64,000 nucleotides of DNA from assembly GCF_002165375.2 (NCBI RefSeq), contig NZ_CP032134.1, positions 2,790,001 to 2,854,000 on the forward strand, in the 5' to 3' direction. A program made the translations under genes and the position numbers. Source of the stretch: Acinetobacter chinensis (GTDB lineage Bacteria; Pseudomonadota; Gammaproteobacteria; Pseudomonadales; Moraxellaceae). Positions within the stretch are counted from its first letter, which is position 1, and each line of letters starts with the position of its first letter. This document shows positions 17,621 through 26,619 of this stretch, one piece after another. The notes beneath the pieces were generated by a model. The model saw only the letters and a program-made list of their open reading frames with translations. It was not told where the DNA came from and made no database searches.

Positions 17621-18689
17621 AAACTTGAAGTGCGACATAAACCACCTAATTAATTTAAAGGGTTTATGGAGTATATAAAATTGTCATACCATCATCTTAA
17701 CTTTGAAGATCGTACTGCATTAATGCTTGAGTCAAGAAAAGAAGGCTTTTCAGCCAGAAAATTTGCTGAACTCATTAAAAGACATCCTAGTACGATCTAT
17801 CGTGAGCTTAAAAGAAATAGCATCAATGACGTTTATCAAGCTCAATATGCTTCTGATAACACCTTCGCTAGACGTAGACGTGGTCACAGAAAACTCAAAA
17901 TCGATTCAATCCTCTGGAAATTTATTGTTGAAGCGATCCGTTGTTTATGGTCTCCTCAGCAAATAGCAAAACGTTTAAAGACATTTCCTGATTTGGATCA
18001 AACAATGAATGTAAGCCATACAACGATTTATTCAACGATACGAGCATTACCAAAGGGTGAGTTGAAAAAAGACTTATTATCCTGTCTGCGTCATGAAAAT
18101 AAAAAGCGAAAAGCTAACGGTGAACCTAAAAAAGATTCTATATTACAGGATATTAAAACTATTCATGAGCGCCCAGCCGAAGTTCAAGAAAGAAAAATAC
18201 CGGGTCATTGGGAAGCTGATTTAATTAAAGGTAAAGACAATAAAAGTTCGATAGCAACACTTATTGAACGAAATACACGGCTCTGTATCTTGGCAACATT
18301 ACCTGATGCAAAGGCAGAATCAGTGCGCAAGGCTTTAACTGAAGCTCTGAAATATTTACCTGCAGAACTGCGTAAAACGTTGACCTATGACCGTGGACGC
18401 GAGATGGCAGAACATAAAATACTTGAAGAAGATTTAGGCATAGATGTATATTTCTGTGACCCACATTCACCCTGGCAAAAAGGCACATGCGAAAATATGA
18501 ATGGTTTAATTAGGCAATATTTACCTAAAGGGATTGATTTAAATCAGGCAGATCAGCATTATTTAAATCAAGTTGCCATGTCACTGAATACTCGTCCTAG
18601 AAAAGCGTTAGATTGGCTTACACCATTAGAGAAATTTGCTCAGCTTGTTGATTATCATAAGACTTTTCAAACTGTCGCACCTCATGTTT
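17621..18689 (+). mobile_element. IS30-family insertion sequence
   Basis: About 1.07 kb bounded by imperfect inverted repeats AAACTTGAAGTGCGACA (17621-17637) and, inverted, AAACATGAGGTGCGACA (18673-18689), matching at 15 of 17 positions. It contains a single transposase gene reading from left to right. No convincing 2-3 bp target duplication is visible (TA left, GA right). The right end forms the last codons and the stop of the neighbouring flavoprotein gene. Confidence 0.85.
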
Positions 18690-18691
18690 GA
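17666..18691 (+). CDS. IS30-family transposase
   Basis: A 341-residue DDE transposase. The N-terminal HTH_38 domain (LNFEDRTALMLESRKEGFSA, RHPSTIYRELKRN) is followed by a second DNA-binding region around SPQQIAKRLK. The catalytic core has Asp in HWEADLIKGK, Asp in TYDRGREMAEH and Glu in KGTCENMNGLIRQYLPKG, all intact and at IS30 spacing. The length is normal, so the element may be active. The stop codon overlaps the right inverted repeat, as is usual in compact IS30 elements. Confidence 0.93.
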   Translation: MEYIKLSYHHLNFEDRTALMLESRKEGFSARKFAELIKRHPSTIYRELKRNSINDVYQAQYASDNTFARRRRGHRKLKIDSILWKFIVEAIRCLWSPQQIAKRLKTFPDLDQTMNVSHTTIYSTIRALPKGELKKDLLSCLRHENKKRKANGEPKKDSILQDIKTIHERPAEVQERKIPGHWEADLIKGKDNKSSIATLIERNTRLCILATLPDAKAESVRKALTEALKYLPAELRKTLTYDRGREMAEHKILEEDLGIDVYFCDPHSPWQKGTCENMNGLIRQYLPKGIDLNQADQHYLNQVAMSLNTRPRKALDWLTPLEKFAQLVDYHKTFQTVAPHV

Positions 18692-19959
18692 ATTCGCCCA
18701 GCTTTCTCCTTTTCTTTGACTGATGGACTGTTTCCAATCTGCCAGACATAGGGCAAGGCATGACCGTTCACCACAAAATCACCAATCACTTTCTGTTTGT
18801 AAATCACCGGATTGTGCGAAGACACCACGCGGGCGTTACGCCAGAACCGATCCAGCTGCTTCGCTGTTGTACTTGCTGATGCACTTAAAGCATTAAACAG
18901 TTCTGTGGTCAGATTCTGCACCAGTTCTGCCAGTACCACCTGCCCCTGAGAAGACTCAAGTTCTGCCTGATCATTGGCTTTGAGTTCCACTGACTCATCA
19001 TTCTGAAAATGACTGAGAAATGCCTCATCGAGTGTCTTAGCGACATTCAGCGCAACCGATTTTGCTGCATAAGCCTGTGCCGATGCTTTACCGATCACCT
19101 GTAAAATCTGAGGGTCATTCCGTACAAGTTCTGCATTTCCATGACTGAAAATACGGGTGCGCTGGCGTACTTCTTCACTGAAAGTCTCCACCGCTGCCTG
19201 TGCAATTCCTGCCAGAGTCACCAGATGCACCTCTTGGTAAAATGCAGTCTGATATCTGAAACGCTGATCAAAAGGCAAAATATGGTCACGGCTGATACTG
19301 ACATTGTCTATTTTTAAAGTACCGCTGCCTGTTGTCTTCTGCCCAAATCCATCCCAGTCATCTGCAACATTGACCCCTTTGTGCTCGGTTGAAATGGCTG
19401 CAATCGCATGTTCACCTGTCGTTTCATCCAGTACAAAAAGATCAACCCAGTCCGCAAAGATTGTCCCCGTTGAATAAAACTTCTCACCATTGACCACCAG
19501 TTCACCACGGGTATTCTGAGTGATTCGGGTACCAACCTGCCCAATTTCAATTTTTCCTGTTTCTGTCCAGGCATTGCCCACCAGATCACCTTTGACAAAG
19601 CGTTTGAACCAGTGCTCCTGAGACTGATCCCGATGTGCATTCAGACGGTCTTCAACAAAGGCAAAGTGCCCACGCAGTGCCTGAACGACATTTGAATCTG
19701 CCGTTGCAAGCTCTATAAGCAACTGAAACAACTGCTGCTGTGACAGACCTGCTCCGCCGTATTGCACAGGGACACGGACAGCCCCCAGTCCCGCCTGTTT
19801 CAGCCACTGAATCGCTTCAAACGGTAAACTTCGGTTTTTTTCCCGATCCAGTGCTCCCTCAGCAATTTTCTGAAAAACAGGACGGAATTTCTGAGCGACC
19901 TCTTCATAATTTACAGCAATCACGAGTTGCTCCAGATGCTTATTATTTTGAACTGTCAT
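18682..19959 (-). CDS. Acyl-CoA-dehydrogenase-fold flavoprotein (DszC/SfnB-like), 3' end altered by IS30
   Basis: About 425 residues of a flavin-dependent oxidoreductase of the acyl-CoA dehydrogenase fold used by DszC-like sulfur monooxygenases. Visible are QYGGAGLSQQQLFQLLIELA, GNAWTETG, the flavin-binding WDGFGQKTTGSGTL, and the closing helix RFWRNARVVSSHNPVIYKQK. The start at 19959 is chosen because AGGAGAT lies just upstream. The final RIQT and stop come from the IS30 right end. Joining the flanks without the IS suggests an original tail about six residues longer, so function may survive. It forms a minus-strand pair with the next gene. Confidence 0.85.
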   Translation of the reverse strand: MTVQNNKHLEQLVIAVNYEEVAQKFRPVFQKIAEGALDREKNRSLPFEAIQWLKQAGLGAVRVPVQYGGAGLSQQQLFQLLIELATADSNVVQALRGHFAFVEDRLNAHRDQSQEHWFKRFVKGDLVGNAWTETGKIEIGQVGTRITQNTRGELVVNGEKFYSTGTIFADWVDLFVLDETTGEHAIAAISTEHKGVNVADDWDGFGQKTTGSGTLKIDNVSISRDHILPFDQRFRYQTAFYQEVHLVTLAGIAQAAVETFSEEVRQRTRIFSHGNAELVRNDPQILQVIGKASAQAYAAKSVALNVAKTLDEAFLSHFQNDESVELKANDQAELESSQGQVVLAELVQNLTTELFNALSASASTTAKQLDRFWRNARVVSSHNPVIYKQKVIGDFVVNGHALPYVWQIGNSPSVKEKEKAGRIQT

Positions 19960-19973
19960 GATCAATCTCCTGT

Positions 19974-21224
19974 TCAGCTCCAAGGATGACGTGGTGGAGG
20001 CACATCATTCAGATAATAGTTCCCCACAATATTCAGTTTCCAGCGCACAGGATCATGCAAAGTGTGGGTTCGGGCATTTCGCCAGTGACGGTCAAGATTC
20101 AGCTCAGACAGTGTCGAGCGTGTTCCAGACAGTTCAAACAGTTTATTTGCTGCCAGTAGCGCAATTTCAGTCGTCAGGACTTTGGCTTCTGCCGTCAGCA
20201 GTGTTGCTTCAGACACACTCTCTTCAGATGGATTGTCCAGTGCACGGTCAATTGCTTCCCCTGCCAGATCAAGTACCGCTTCTGCTGCTCTTAATTTAAT
20301 TTTTAATTCACCAATACTGGCAATGGTATACGGATCTTCTGTTGCCTTATTCAGTCCTGAATCAATCCAGGGACGGGCAAACTCACGAACATAACCAATC
20401 GTTTCCTGAATGGCACCACGGGCAATACCTGCATCCACCGCTGCCTGAATGAACTGGGAAATAGCACCTGCTGCCGTTGGACGCTGAAATGCTTTAAAAA
20501 TAGGAACAACATACTGCGAATCTACCTGAACATGATCCAGCAATACGGTTCCACTCGTGGTGGTTCTCTGTCCAAAACCACTCCAGTCATTGATGATGCT
20601 TAAGCCAGGACTGTGCTGTGGTAAAAGTGCAGCATACGGTTTACCTTCGTGATCTACCGCCACAACAGGAATCCAGTGAGCAAGCAAAGCACCGGTTGCA
20701 AAAAACTTCTGACCATTAATCACAGCATGCCCATCTTTAAACTCAATCTGAGTCGTCAGATCTGCAACGGTCTTTGAACCTTTTTCAGAAAATGCATTTC
20801 CGAAACGCTGACCGCTCAACACTTTTTCAAAAAAGAATGCCTGCTGTTCCTGAGTTGCATCCAGACGGATATGTTCAATAAACGCCCAGTGATTCTGAGC
20901 AATCTGCCCCAGCGAGGAGTCTGCACTGGAAATAATTTTGACCACTTCCGCCAGTGTCTTATAACTGACACCCGCACCACCAAAAGCCTTTGGAATGGTA
21001 ATTCCCCATAATCCTGAAGCTGAATAACTGTGAATTTCCTTTAAAGGCAAACGACGTTCATGATCACGTATGGATGCTTCTTTGGAAAACTCCTCAGCCA
21101 GACGATGTGCTGCTTCGATCGCTTCTGCATCTGACTGAATAATATGAGCTGCCTGCTCCTGAAGATAAAAATCTTTAGGGATGCTTTCTGCATCTGCCAG
21201 TTGAATTTCAATTTTTGCTGTCAT
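19974..21224 (-). CDS. SfnB-family sulfur-acquisition oxidoreductase
   Basis: A 416-residue acyl-CoA-dehydrogenase-fold flavoprotein. It matches the SfnB-type pattern: RRLPLKEIHSYSASGLWGIT, PKAFGGAGVSYKTLAEVV, FGNAFSEKGSK, DWSGFGQRTTTSGTV for the flavin pocket, RHWRNARTHTLHDPVRWK, and the characteristic end PPPRHPWS. Members are induced in sulfur starvation and associated with use of dimethyl sulfone and other organosulfur compounds. It is followed 14 bp later by the DszC-like gene and divergent from the NtaA/DszA-type monooxygenase. The oxygenase partner and exact substrate are inferred only from neighbourhood. Confidence 0.87.
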   Translation of the reverse strand: MTAKIEIQLADAESIPKDFYLQEQAAHIIQSDAEAIEAAHRLAEEFSKEASIRDHERRLPLKEIHSYSASGLWGITIPKAFGGAGVSYKTLAEVVKIISSADSSLGQIAQNHWAFIEHIRLDATQEQQAFFFEKVLSGQRFGNAFSEKGSKTVADLTTQIEFKDGHAVINGQKFFATGALLAHWIPVVAVDHEGKPYAALLPQHSPGLSIINDWSGFGQRTTTSGTVLLDHVQVDSQYVVPIFKAFQRPTAAGAISQFIQAAVDAGIARGAIQETIGYVREFARPWIDSGLNKATEDPYTIASIGELKIKLRAAEAVLDLAGEAIDRALDNPSEESVSEATLLTAEAKVLTTEIALLAANKLFELSGTRSTLSELNLDRHWRNARTHTLHDPVRWKLNIVGNYYLNDVPPPRHPWS

Positions 21225-21462
21225 TTATACTTACCGTTTTTCGTTATTTGATTTACGCTACCACCACTTACTAAAAATTATTAATAAAATAATCAGAAAA
21301 GCTTTTCACCAGAATAAAAATTATTATCCTCAGATTTAAAATAAAATTCTTAAAATCTGCATAAAAGAAAAACTGCATAAAACATTTGATTTAATTATTA
21401 AGAAAAACACTGTTTTAATTTTATGTTGGTATTTAAAAGTTAATTCAATTTTATGGTTTATT

Positions 21463-22866
21463 ATGACAAAACAAATTCGGTTCAATGCTTTTGAAATGAA
21501 CTGTATTGCTCATCAATCCCCTGGTCTATGGCGGCATCCTGAGGATCGTTCCACAGAATATAAAAACCTCGACTACTGGACTGATTTAGCAAAAATACTG
21601 GAACGTGGAAAATTTGACGGTATTTTTATAGCGGATGTACTGGGCATTTATGATGTCTATCATCAGTCCGCTCAACATGCGTTAAATGGTGCAGTACAGG
21701 TTCCTGTCAATGATCCTTTACAGATTGTTCCAGCCATGGCAGCGGTCACAGAACATCTTGGATTTGGGGTCACGACATCCATTTCATTTGAACATCCTTA
21801 TCCATTTGCCCGCCGCATGAGTACGCTGGATCATTTAACTAAGGGTCGTGCGGGATGGAATATTGTGACCTCTTACCTTGAAAGCGGTTCAAAAAACCTG
21901 GGGCTGAAAACACAGGTCAGCCATGACAACCGTTACGATATAGCGGATGAATACCTTGAAGTTCTGTATAAACTCTGGGAAGGCTCATGGGAGCAGGATG
22001 CTGTGCTGAATGATAAAGCACGTGGTATCTATACCGATCACAACAAAGTTCATCCGATACAGCATGAAGGAAAATACTTTAGTGTTCCTGGGATTCACAT
22101 CTGTGAACCATCCCCACAACGAACGCCGGTTCTCTATCAGGCTGGAGCGTCTTCACGTGGGCAAAGCTTTGCCAGTCAGAATGCTGAATGCGTCTTTATT
22201 TCAGCTCCGACCAAAGCAGCGGTAAAAAAACTGGTTCAGAGTTTACGCACTAAGCTGACTGAAGAAGGGCGTGATCCGTCTTCCGTACTGATTTATACAC
22301 TGATTTCCATTGTTACCGATGAAACGGATGAACTGGCACATAAAAAATTTGCAGAGTATCAGCAATATGGAAGTTACCACGGCGGGCTGACACTGGCTTC
22401 GGGCTGGTCAGGTGTGGATTTTTCAAAGTTCAATGCAATAGATAAAGTCGAATATATCCAGACGGAAGCGATTCAGTCCATGCTGAATTCTTATGTAAAA
22501 GCAGATCCTGATAAAGTCTGGACTATCGAAGAAATCGCTCAGTTTATCAGTGTAGGTGGCAATGGTCCTGTTATTGTGGGTTCCCCTGCAACGGTTGCAG
22601 ACCGACTTCAGGAATGGTCAGCAGAAACAGGAGTCGATGGTTTCAATCTGGCTTATATACTTGCGCACCAGACTTTTGAAGATGTCGTGGATTATATTGT
22701 GCCTGAACTGCAGAACCGTGGTGTTTACCAGAAGGAATATCAACCTGGAACCTTACGTGAAAAACTGTTTGGTCAGGGAGACCTGCTGAATAATCAGCAC
22801 AGGGGAGCCAGTTTCCGTTATGGTGCGGAAAATTTCCAAACAGATATCAATAAAAAAGCGGGTTGA
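21463..22866 (+). CDS. FMN-dependent monooxygenase, NtaA/SnaA/DszA family
   Basis: A 467-residue bacterial-luciferase-like monooxygenase that uses reduced FMN supplied by a separate reductase. Signatures are LDYWTDLAKILERGKFDGIFIAD, TSISFEHPYPFARRMSTLDHLT, GRAGWNIVTSY and PVLYQAGASSRGQSFA, the usual order for NtaA/DszA-type enzymes that cleave C-S or C-N bonds of sulfones or aminopolycarboxylates. It is transcribed divergently from the SfnB/DszC-like pair across a 238-bp AT-rich gap, a typical organosulfur-scavenging layout. No flavin reductase gene is present in this window. Confidence 0.88.
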   Translation: MTKQIRFNAFEMNCIAHQSPGLWRHPEDRSTEYKNLDYWTDLAKILERGKFDGIFIADVLGIYDVYHQSAQHALNGAVQVPVNDPLQIVPAMAAVTEHLGFGVTTSISFEHPYPFARRMSTLDHLTKGRAGWNIVTSYLESGSKNLGLKTQVSHDNRYDIADEYLEVLYKLWEGSWEQDAVLNDKARGIYTDHNKVHPIQHEGKYFSVPGIHICEPSPQRTPVLYQAGASSRGQSFASQNAECVFISAPTKAAVKKLVQSLRTKLTEEGRDPSSVLIYTLISIVTDETDELAHKKFAEYQQYGSYHGGLTLASGWSGVDFSKFNAIDKVEYIQTEAIQSMLNSYVKADPDKVWTIEEIAQFISVGGNGPVIVGSPATVADRLQEWSAETGVDGFNLAYILAHQTFEDVVDYIVPELQNRGVYQKEYQPGTLREKLFGQGDLLNNQHRGASFRYGAENFQTDINKKAG

Positions 22867-22894
22867 AATATCCTCTTTATACTTTTCAGTTTAA

Positions 22895-22920
22895 AAGAGC
22901 ACTTTAGGGGTGCTCTTTTT
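22895..22920 (+). terminator. Rho-independent terminator of the NtaA/DszA-like gene
   Basis: Eight-bp stem AAGAGCAC / GTGCTCTT with a 7-nt loop, then TTT, about 30 bp after the stop. The remaining ~260 bp up to 23187 is AT-rich and holds no gene; it separates two convergent genes. Confidence 0.82.
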
Positions 22921-23187
22921 ATAGGTATGATTTATTCTAAAAATAATTACTATAAATAAAAAATCATTAAAAACTTAGACGAACATTTAAAAAATAACAC
23001 TTTAATGATGAATCAATATTAAAAACATCACTTTATTAAAAATATATCCTTTCTATTTTAAGACTGTATTAAATAAATTTACAGAGTCAGGTCAACCACA
23101 TATCTAAGTTATCTGTTAGATTTAAATACCTTGGGGAAAATTCGGCTTTTAAATGTTTATATATCAAAGCTGATTGAAATTAAAATT

Positions 23188-24879
23188 TCAGTTTCGCTGA
23201 GCATCCATCATTTTCTTTAACCTATACTCTAAAGTTGCTCGACTGATGCCCATCATTCGGGCAGCTTCAGATACATTTTCGCGACTTTTAAGCATTGCAG
23301 TACGAATAATTTTTTGTTCAAGTTGTTCTAAAGAAAAGTCTTCAGTGAATAAATCTTCGACATTGGTAAAACTATTTACTGGCTGGGCCACAACATCCTG
23401 TTCTTTAAGCTGCGGAAATAAACTGTCTAATTTGATTTCCTGTTGATGATCTGTCAGTAAAGTCGCCCTTTCCAGTAAGTTTTCCAGCTCTCGAATATTG
23501 CCTGGCCACTCATATTTCATCACAAAATTTTTAGCTTTATCACTCAAACCTTTTAAGGTTTTATCATACATATTTTCAAAACGTGCTAAAAAATGGCTGA
23601 TTAATAAAGGAATATCCTCACGGCGCTCACGCAATGGCGGAATCATTACCGGGAAAATATTTAAACGATAATATAAGTCAGCACGGAATTTACCATTCTT
23701 AACCGCTTGCTCTAAATCTTCATTGGTTGCAGCAACGATCCGGACATCAACTTTCCGTGTCTGTTGATCACCGACACGTTCAAATTCCCCTTCCTGCAAC
23801 ATTCGCAATAATGCTGCCTGTGCCCGTGGAGACAGTTCTATCACTTCATCAAGGAAAATCGTACCGCGATGCGCACGCTCAAACTTACCAATACGAGTCT
23901 GGGATGCACCTGTAAAAGCCCCTTTTTCCACCCCAAATAATTCGGCTTCAATCAAATCTGGCGGAATACAGGCACAGTTTACAGCAACAAATGGTTCTGC
24001 CTTTCGTTGACTTCCTTCATGTACACCACGTGCGAAAGCTTCTTTACCAACGCCAGTTTCACCCTGCAAAAGTACAGCAACTTTACTGCCTGCAGCTTTT
24101 TTGAGTAAATCACAAACCTTTCGATATGCCACTGATTCCCCAATAGCAGCAAACATGGTGTAGTCACTTTCAGCTTCGGTATAAATATTTTTCTTTAATT
24201 CATTTAACTCAGCCTGCAAGGCAATAATTTCATCTGACACAGGATCTGGCGACATAAAGCGGATTAATTCATCTGAATTTTCCCATTCACTTAAAGGCTT
24301 GCCAATAATTCGGCAATGCTCATCTCCTTTAGCAACACAGTGGGTCTCCTGATAAATAATGGTCTGTCCCATCACAAAGCTGCTATACCCACAGGCATAG
24401 CCTAAAAGCATCCAACAGGCTGGTTCCTCCGATGCACCAAATTCACTTAAATGCACTTCGGCTTCAAAAGAATTCAGCCAGTTGAAATCTGCATAGAACT
24501 CTTTTTGATCATGACTTAAATGCAGTTCATTCACATCCACTTGCACCATACCTCGAATGCCATGCATCTGAGGACCTGCCATAAAGGCTTCTGCTTCATT
24601 GAGATTTGGACGTAGTTTTGAAGTGACCTCGGCATCTCGCATCCCAGCCTGGTAACCACAACGGATAAAAAAGTGTTTGGTACGTTCTAAGCCAAGCATA
24701 TTAAAAAGATCTTTTCTTAAATAACCCAGAATACTGGTGTGCATCAGCAACATACGGTTTTCATCGAACCAGATCTGTCCATGCTCAGTATCAAAAATAA
24801 TTTTATCGAGTAAATCCTGAATATCTTTATTCTGTTCCAGTATCTGCTTATAGACCTTCACATCTTTGGCTTTGGGCAT
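23188..24879 (-). CDS. mopR: Phenol-responsive sigma-54 activator MopR
   Basis: A 563-residue NtrC-class activator of the MopR/DmpR/XylR group. The N-terminal sensor (V4R-type) carries the residues known in MopR to hold phenol, His106 and Trp134, and the zinc site Cys155, Glu178, Cys181, Cys189, all at exactly these numbers here. A linker leads to the AAA+ core with GETGVGKE, GAFTGA and TIFLDEVIELS, and the C-terminus is a Fis-type HTH (VSEAARMMGISRATLEYRLKK). Phenol binding is expected to release ATPase activity and drive the divergent mph operon through a -24/-12 promoter. The sensor looks functional for monohydric phenols. Confidence 0.95.
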   Translation of the reverse strand: MPKAKDVKVYKQILEQNKDIQDLLDKIIFDTEHGQIWFDENRMLLMHTSILGYLRKDLFNMLGLERTKHFFIRCGYQAGMRDAEVTSKLRPNLNEAEAFMAGPQMHGIRGMVQVDVNELHLSHDQKEFYADFNWLNSFEAEVHLSEFGASEEPACWMLLGYACGYSSFVMGQTIIYQETHCVAKGDEHCRIIGKPLSEWENSDELIRFMSPDPVSDEIIALQAELNELKKNIYTEAESDYTMFAAIGESVAYRKVCDLLKKAAGSKVAVLLQGETGVGKEAFARGVHEGSQRKAEPFVAVNCACIPPDLIEAELFGVEKGAFTGASQTRIGKFERAHRGTIFLDEVIELSPRAQAALLRMLQEGEFERVGDQQTRKVDVRIVAATNEDLEQAVKNGKFRADLYYRLNIFPVMIPPLRERREDIPLLISHFLARFENMYDKTLKGLSDKAKNFVMKYEWPGNIRELENLLERATLLTDHQQEIKLDSLFPQLKEQDVVAQPVNSFTNVEDLFTEDFSLEQLEQKIIRTAMLKSRENVSEAARMMGISRATLEYRLKKMMDAQRN

Positions 24880-24972
24880 ACTGTCCGTCCTTGGCTATAT
24901 GTCTTTGTGAATGCAATATTGATCTTACCTAATTCACAAACCCTGGGTAGACTACCTTATTCTTATATTTAC

Positions 24973-24987
24973 ATACCTTTTAAGTAT
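24973..24987. promoter_or_regulatory. CatM/BenM-type operator (ATAC-N7-GTAT) near mopR
   Basis: ATACCTTTTAAGTAT, identical over all 15 bases to the site in front of catB (36161-36175). The dyad ATAC-N7-GTAT is the established site-1 consensus of CatM and BenM. It lies 94 bp upstream of the mopR start and about 230 bp upstream of the mph sigma-54 promoter. Confidence 0.7.
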
Positions 24988-25095
24988 ATTAAAATTATAC
25001 CTTTATAAATCAATTCATTATAAATATACATTTTTAAGTAAAAATTAAAAAAACTCCATGCTTTTAAACAGCACTACTCAAAGTTTATTCATTTA

Positions 25096-25146
25096 TTTTC
25101 ATCAAAACATGAAAATCTCAAATATATCTATTCATCAAATGATGAA
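25096..25146. promoter_or_regulatory. Paired palindromes, candidate MopR upstream activating sites
   Basis: Two inverted repeats sit 35 bp apart centre-to-centre: TTTTCAT-N6-ATGAAAA (25096-25115) and TTCATCA-AA-TGATGAA (25131-25146), both with perfect 7-bp arms. They are related in sequence (TTCATCA core) and are placed 74-124 bp upstream of the -24 element, where enhancer-binding proteins of the DmpR group act. Confidence 0.6.
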
Positions 25147-25219
25147 ATTTGCCTGATCAAATTAATCAGGATTTTATTTAAAAACAATAAGCATTTGAAA
25201 AATATATAAATTAAAAAGA

Positions 25220-25235
25220 TGGCACGCTTTTTGGA
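25220..25235 (+). promoter_or_regulatory. Sigma-54 promoter of the phenol hydroxylase operon
   Basis: TGGCAC-GCTTT-TTGGA: a perfect -24 box with correct spacing to a -12 box in which the usual GC is GG. It lies 58 bp upstream of mphK and directly downstream of the putative MopR sites. Confidence 0.75.
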
Positions 25236-25293
25236 ATATGTATAACAAACGCAAGGTTGCGTCACTGACAAGAAGTCAGTGCTGAGATAGAGG

Positions 25294-25590
25294 ATGATCG
25301 TTATGCATCAGACACAACAGAACCAGCTCACCAAATACATTCGTATTACAGGTGATCGTGATGCCAGATTTGTTGAATTCGATTTTGCGATTCACGACCC
25401 AACTTTATTTGTCGAACTGATTTTACCTCGGGAAGCTTTTCAGCATTTTTGTGAAATAAACCAGGTCGTAGAAATGACAGAAGAACAGCAAGCATGGAAT
25501 GACGCACAGGAAGACAAATGGCGTTATGGCGTTGAACCTACTGTCCTCAACCCAGCCCAACCTCATATAGATCAAGACGATCACGCTTAA
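25294..25590 (+). CDS. mphK: Phenol hydroxylase assembly subunit (P0, DmpK-like)
   Basis: A 98-residue protein homologous to DmpK/MopK/PhlA, the auxiliary component needed to assemble active phenol hydroxylase but not for catalysis. The recognisable part is RYIRITGDRDARFVEFDF-like sequence (about 16-30) and FVELILPREAFQHFCEIN; the C-terminus is polar and acidic. A second in-frame ATG lies at 25303, giving a 95-residue protein. First gene of the six-gene operon and downstream of the sigma-54 promoter; the next gene follows after 18 bp. Confidence 0.9.
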   Translation: MIVMHQTQQNQLTKYIRITGDRDARFVEFDFAIHDPTLFVELILPREAFQHFCEINQVVEMTEEQQAWNDAQEDKWRYGVEPTVLNPAQPHIDQDDHA

Positions 25591-25608
25591 GTCCATACGG
25601 AGATCAAG

Positions 25609-26598
25609 ATGACTTTAGAAATTAAAACATCGAGCCTAGCCCCAATTCGCCAAACTTACGCGTACATTGAACGCCGTTTTGGCAATAAGCCAGCAACACG
25701 TTACCAGGAAGTCAGTTTTGATGTACAGGCAACCACCAACTTTCATTATCGTCCTTTATGGAAGCCTGATAAGACTTTGAATGATAAAACTCATACCGCC
25801 TTGCAGATGCAGGACTGGTATGTGTTTAAAGACCCTCGTCAGTTCTACTACGGCGCTTATGTACAACATCGTGCACGTTTACAGGATACCGCTGAAAGTA
25901 ATTATGCATTCTTTGAAAAGCGTTTTCTGGTTGAGAATATCAGCGAAGAAGTGAAGCAAAAAATCATCACCTGCTTACTGCCATTTCGCTATGTGGAACA
26001 AACGGCAAATTTACACATGATGTCAGGCAGTGCCTATGGTTATGGCACAGTCATTACCCAAGCCTGTATTTTTGCTGCGATGGATCGTCTCGGCATGGCG
26101 CAATACATTTCACGTATTGGCTTGGCACTGGATGGCAATACAGGTGAGTGTTTACAACAAGCCAAAGACGCTTGGATGAATGACGCAGCTTGGCAACCGC
26201 TTCGTAAACTCTGTGAACAAAGTCTGACTGAACAGGACTGGTTCAAACTCTATGTACTGCAAAACCTGTTGATTGATAGCTGTATCCAGAGCCTTGTCTA
26301 TGGACAGTTTGATCAATACTTAGTTGAAAATGGCGCACGTGATGTAGCGATGCTGACTGAATTTATGCAGGAATGTTTAAGCGATTTACGTAAATGGTCT
26401 GACCCAGTTTTTAAACTTGCCGTTGCTGAATCTGAGGAAAATAAAGTCCTGATTCAAGGCTGGATTGCTGAACTGTTACCACAAGTTCAGGAGGCGTTTA
26501 GCGCATGGGCAGGTCTTGCATTGGGTGATAGCAATATCGAACAAGCCGTTGCACTGATCGCAGAGCGCAGCAAAAAAGCAGGTTTAGCTGACATTTAA
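25609..26598 (+). CDS. mphL: Phenol hydroxylase beta subunit (P1, DmpL-like)
   Basis: A 329-residue non-catalytic beta subunit of the soluble di-iron monooxygenase. It belongs to the ferritin-like superfamily but lacks the di-iron ExxH pairs of the large subunit, as expected for DmpL. Segments such as FYYGAYVQHRARLQDTAESNYAFFEKR (near residues 83-110) and HMMSGSAYGYGTVITQACIFAAMDRLGMAQYISRIGL are strongly conserved in this family. It forms the (alpha-beta-gamma)2 hydroxylase with MphN and MphO. Start ATG is preceded by GGAGATCAAG. Confidence 0.93.
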   Translation: MTLEIKTSSLAPIRQTYAYIERRFGNKPATRYQEVSFDVQATTNFHYRPLWKPDKTLNDKTHTALQMQDWYVFKDPRQFYYGAYVQHRARLQDTAESNYAFFEKRFLVENISEEVKQKIITCLLPFRYVEQTANLHMMSGSAYGYGTVITQACIFAAMDRLGMAQYISRIGLALDGNTGECLQQAKDAWMNDAAWQPLRKLCEQSLTEQDWFKLYVLQNLLIDSCIQSLVYGQFDQYLVENGARDVAMLTEFMQECLSDLRKWSDPVFKLAVAESEENKVLIQGWIAELLPQVQEAFSAWAGLALGDSNIEQAVALIAERSKKAGLADI

Positions 26599-26619
26599 TA
26601 TTGCATAAGGAATTGCACC

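Larger units (their letters stand above)
24880..25293. other. mopR-mphK divergent control region
   Basis: 414 bp of very AT-rich sequence without a gene. In order from mopR it holds a CatM-type site (24973-24987), two palindromes suited to MopR binding (25096-25115 and 25131-25146) and the sigma-54 promoter (25220-25235). The layout of UAS about 75-125 bp upstream of -24/-12 matches known DmpR/XylR-type promoters. Confidence 0.75.

Noticed and set aside
17370..17621. 83-codon plus-strand frame upstream of the IS30 element
   Set aside because: Phe/Cys/Ser-rich low-quality sequence, covers a terminator on the other strand, and runs into the IS end; no ribosome binding site.
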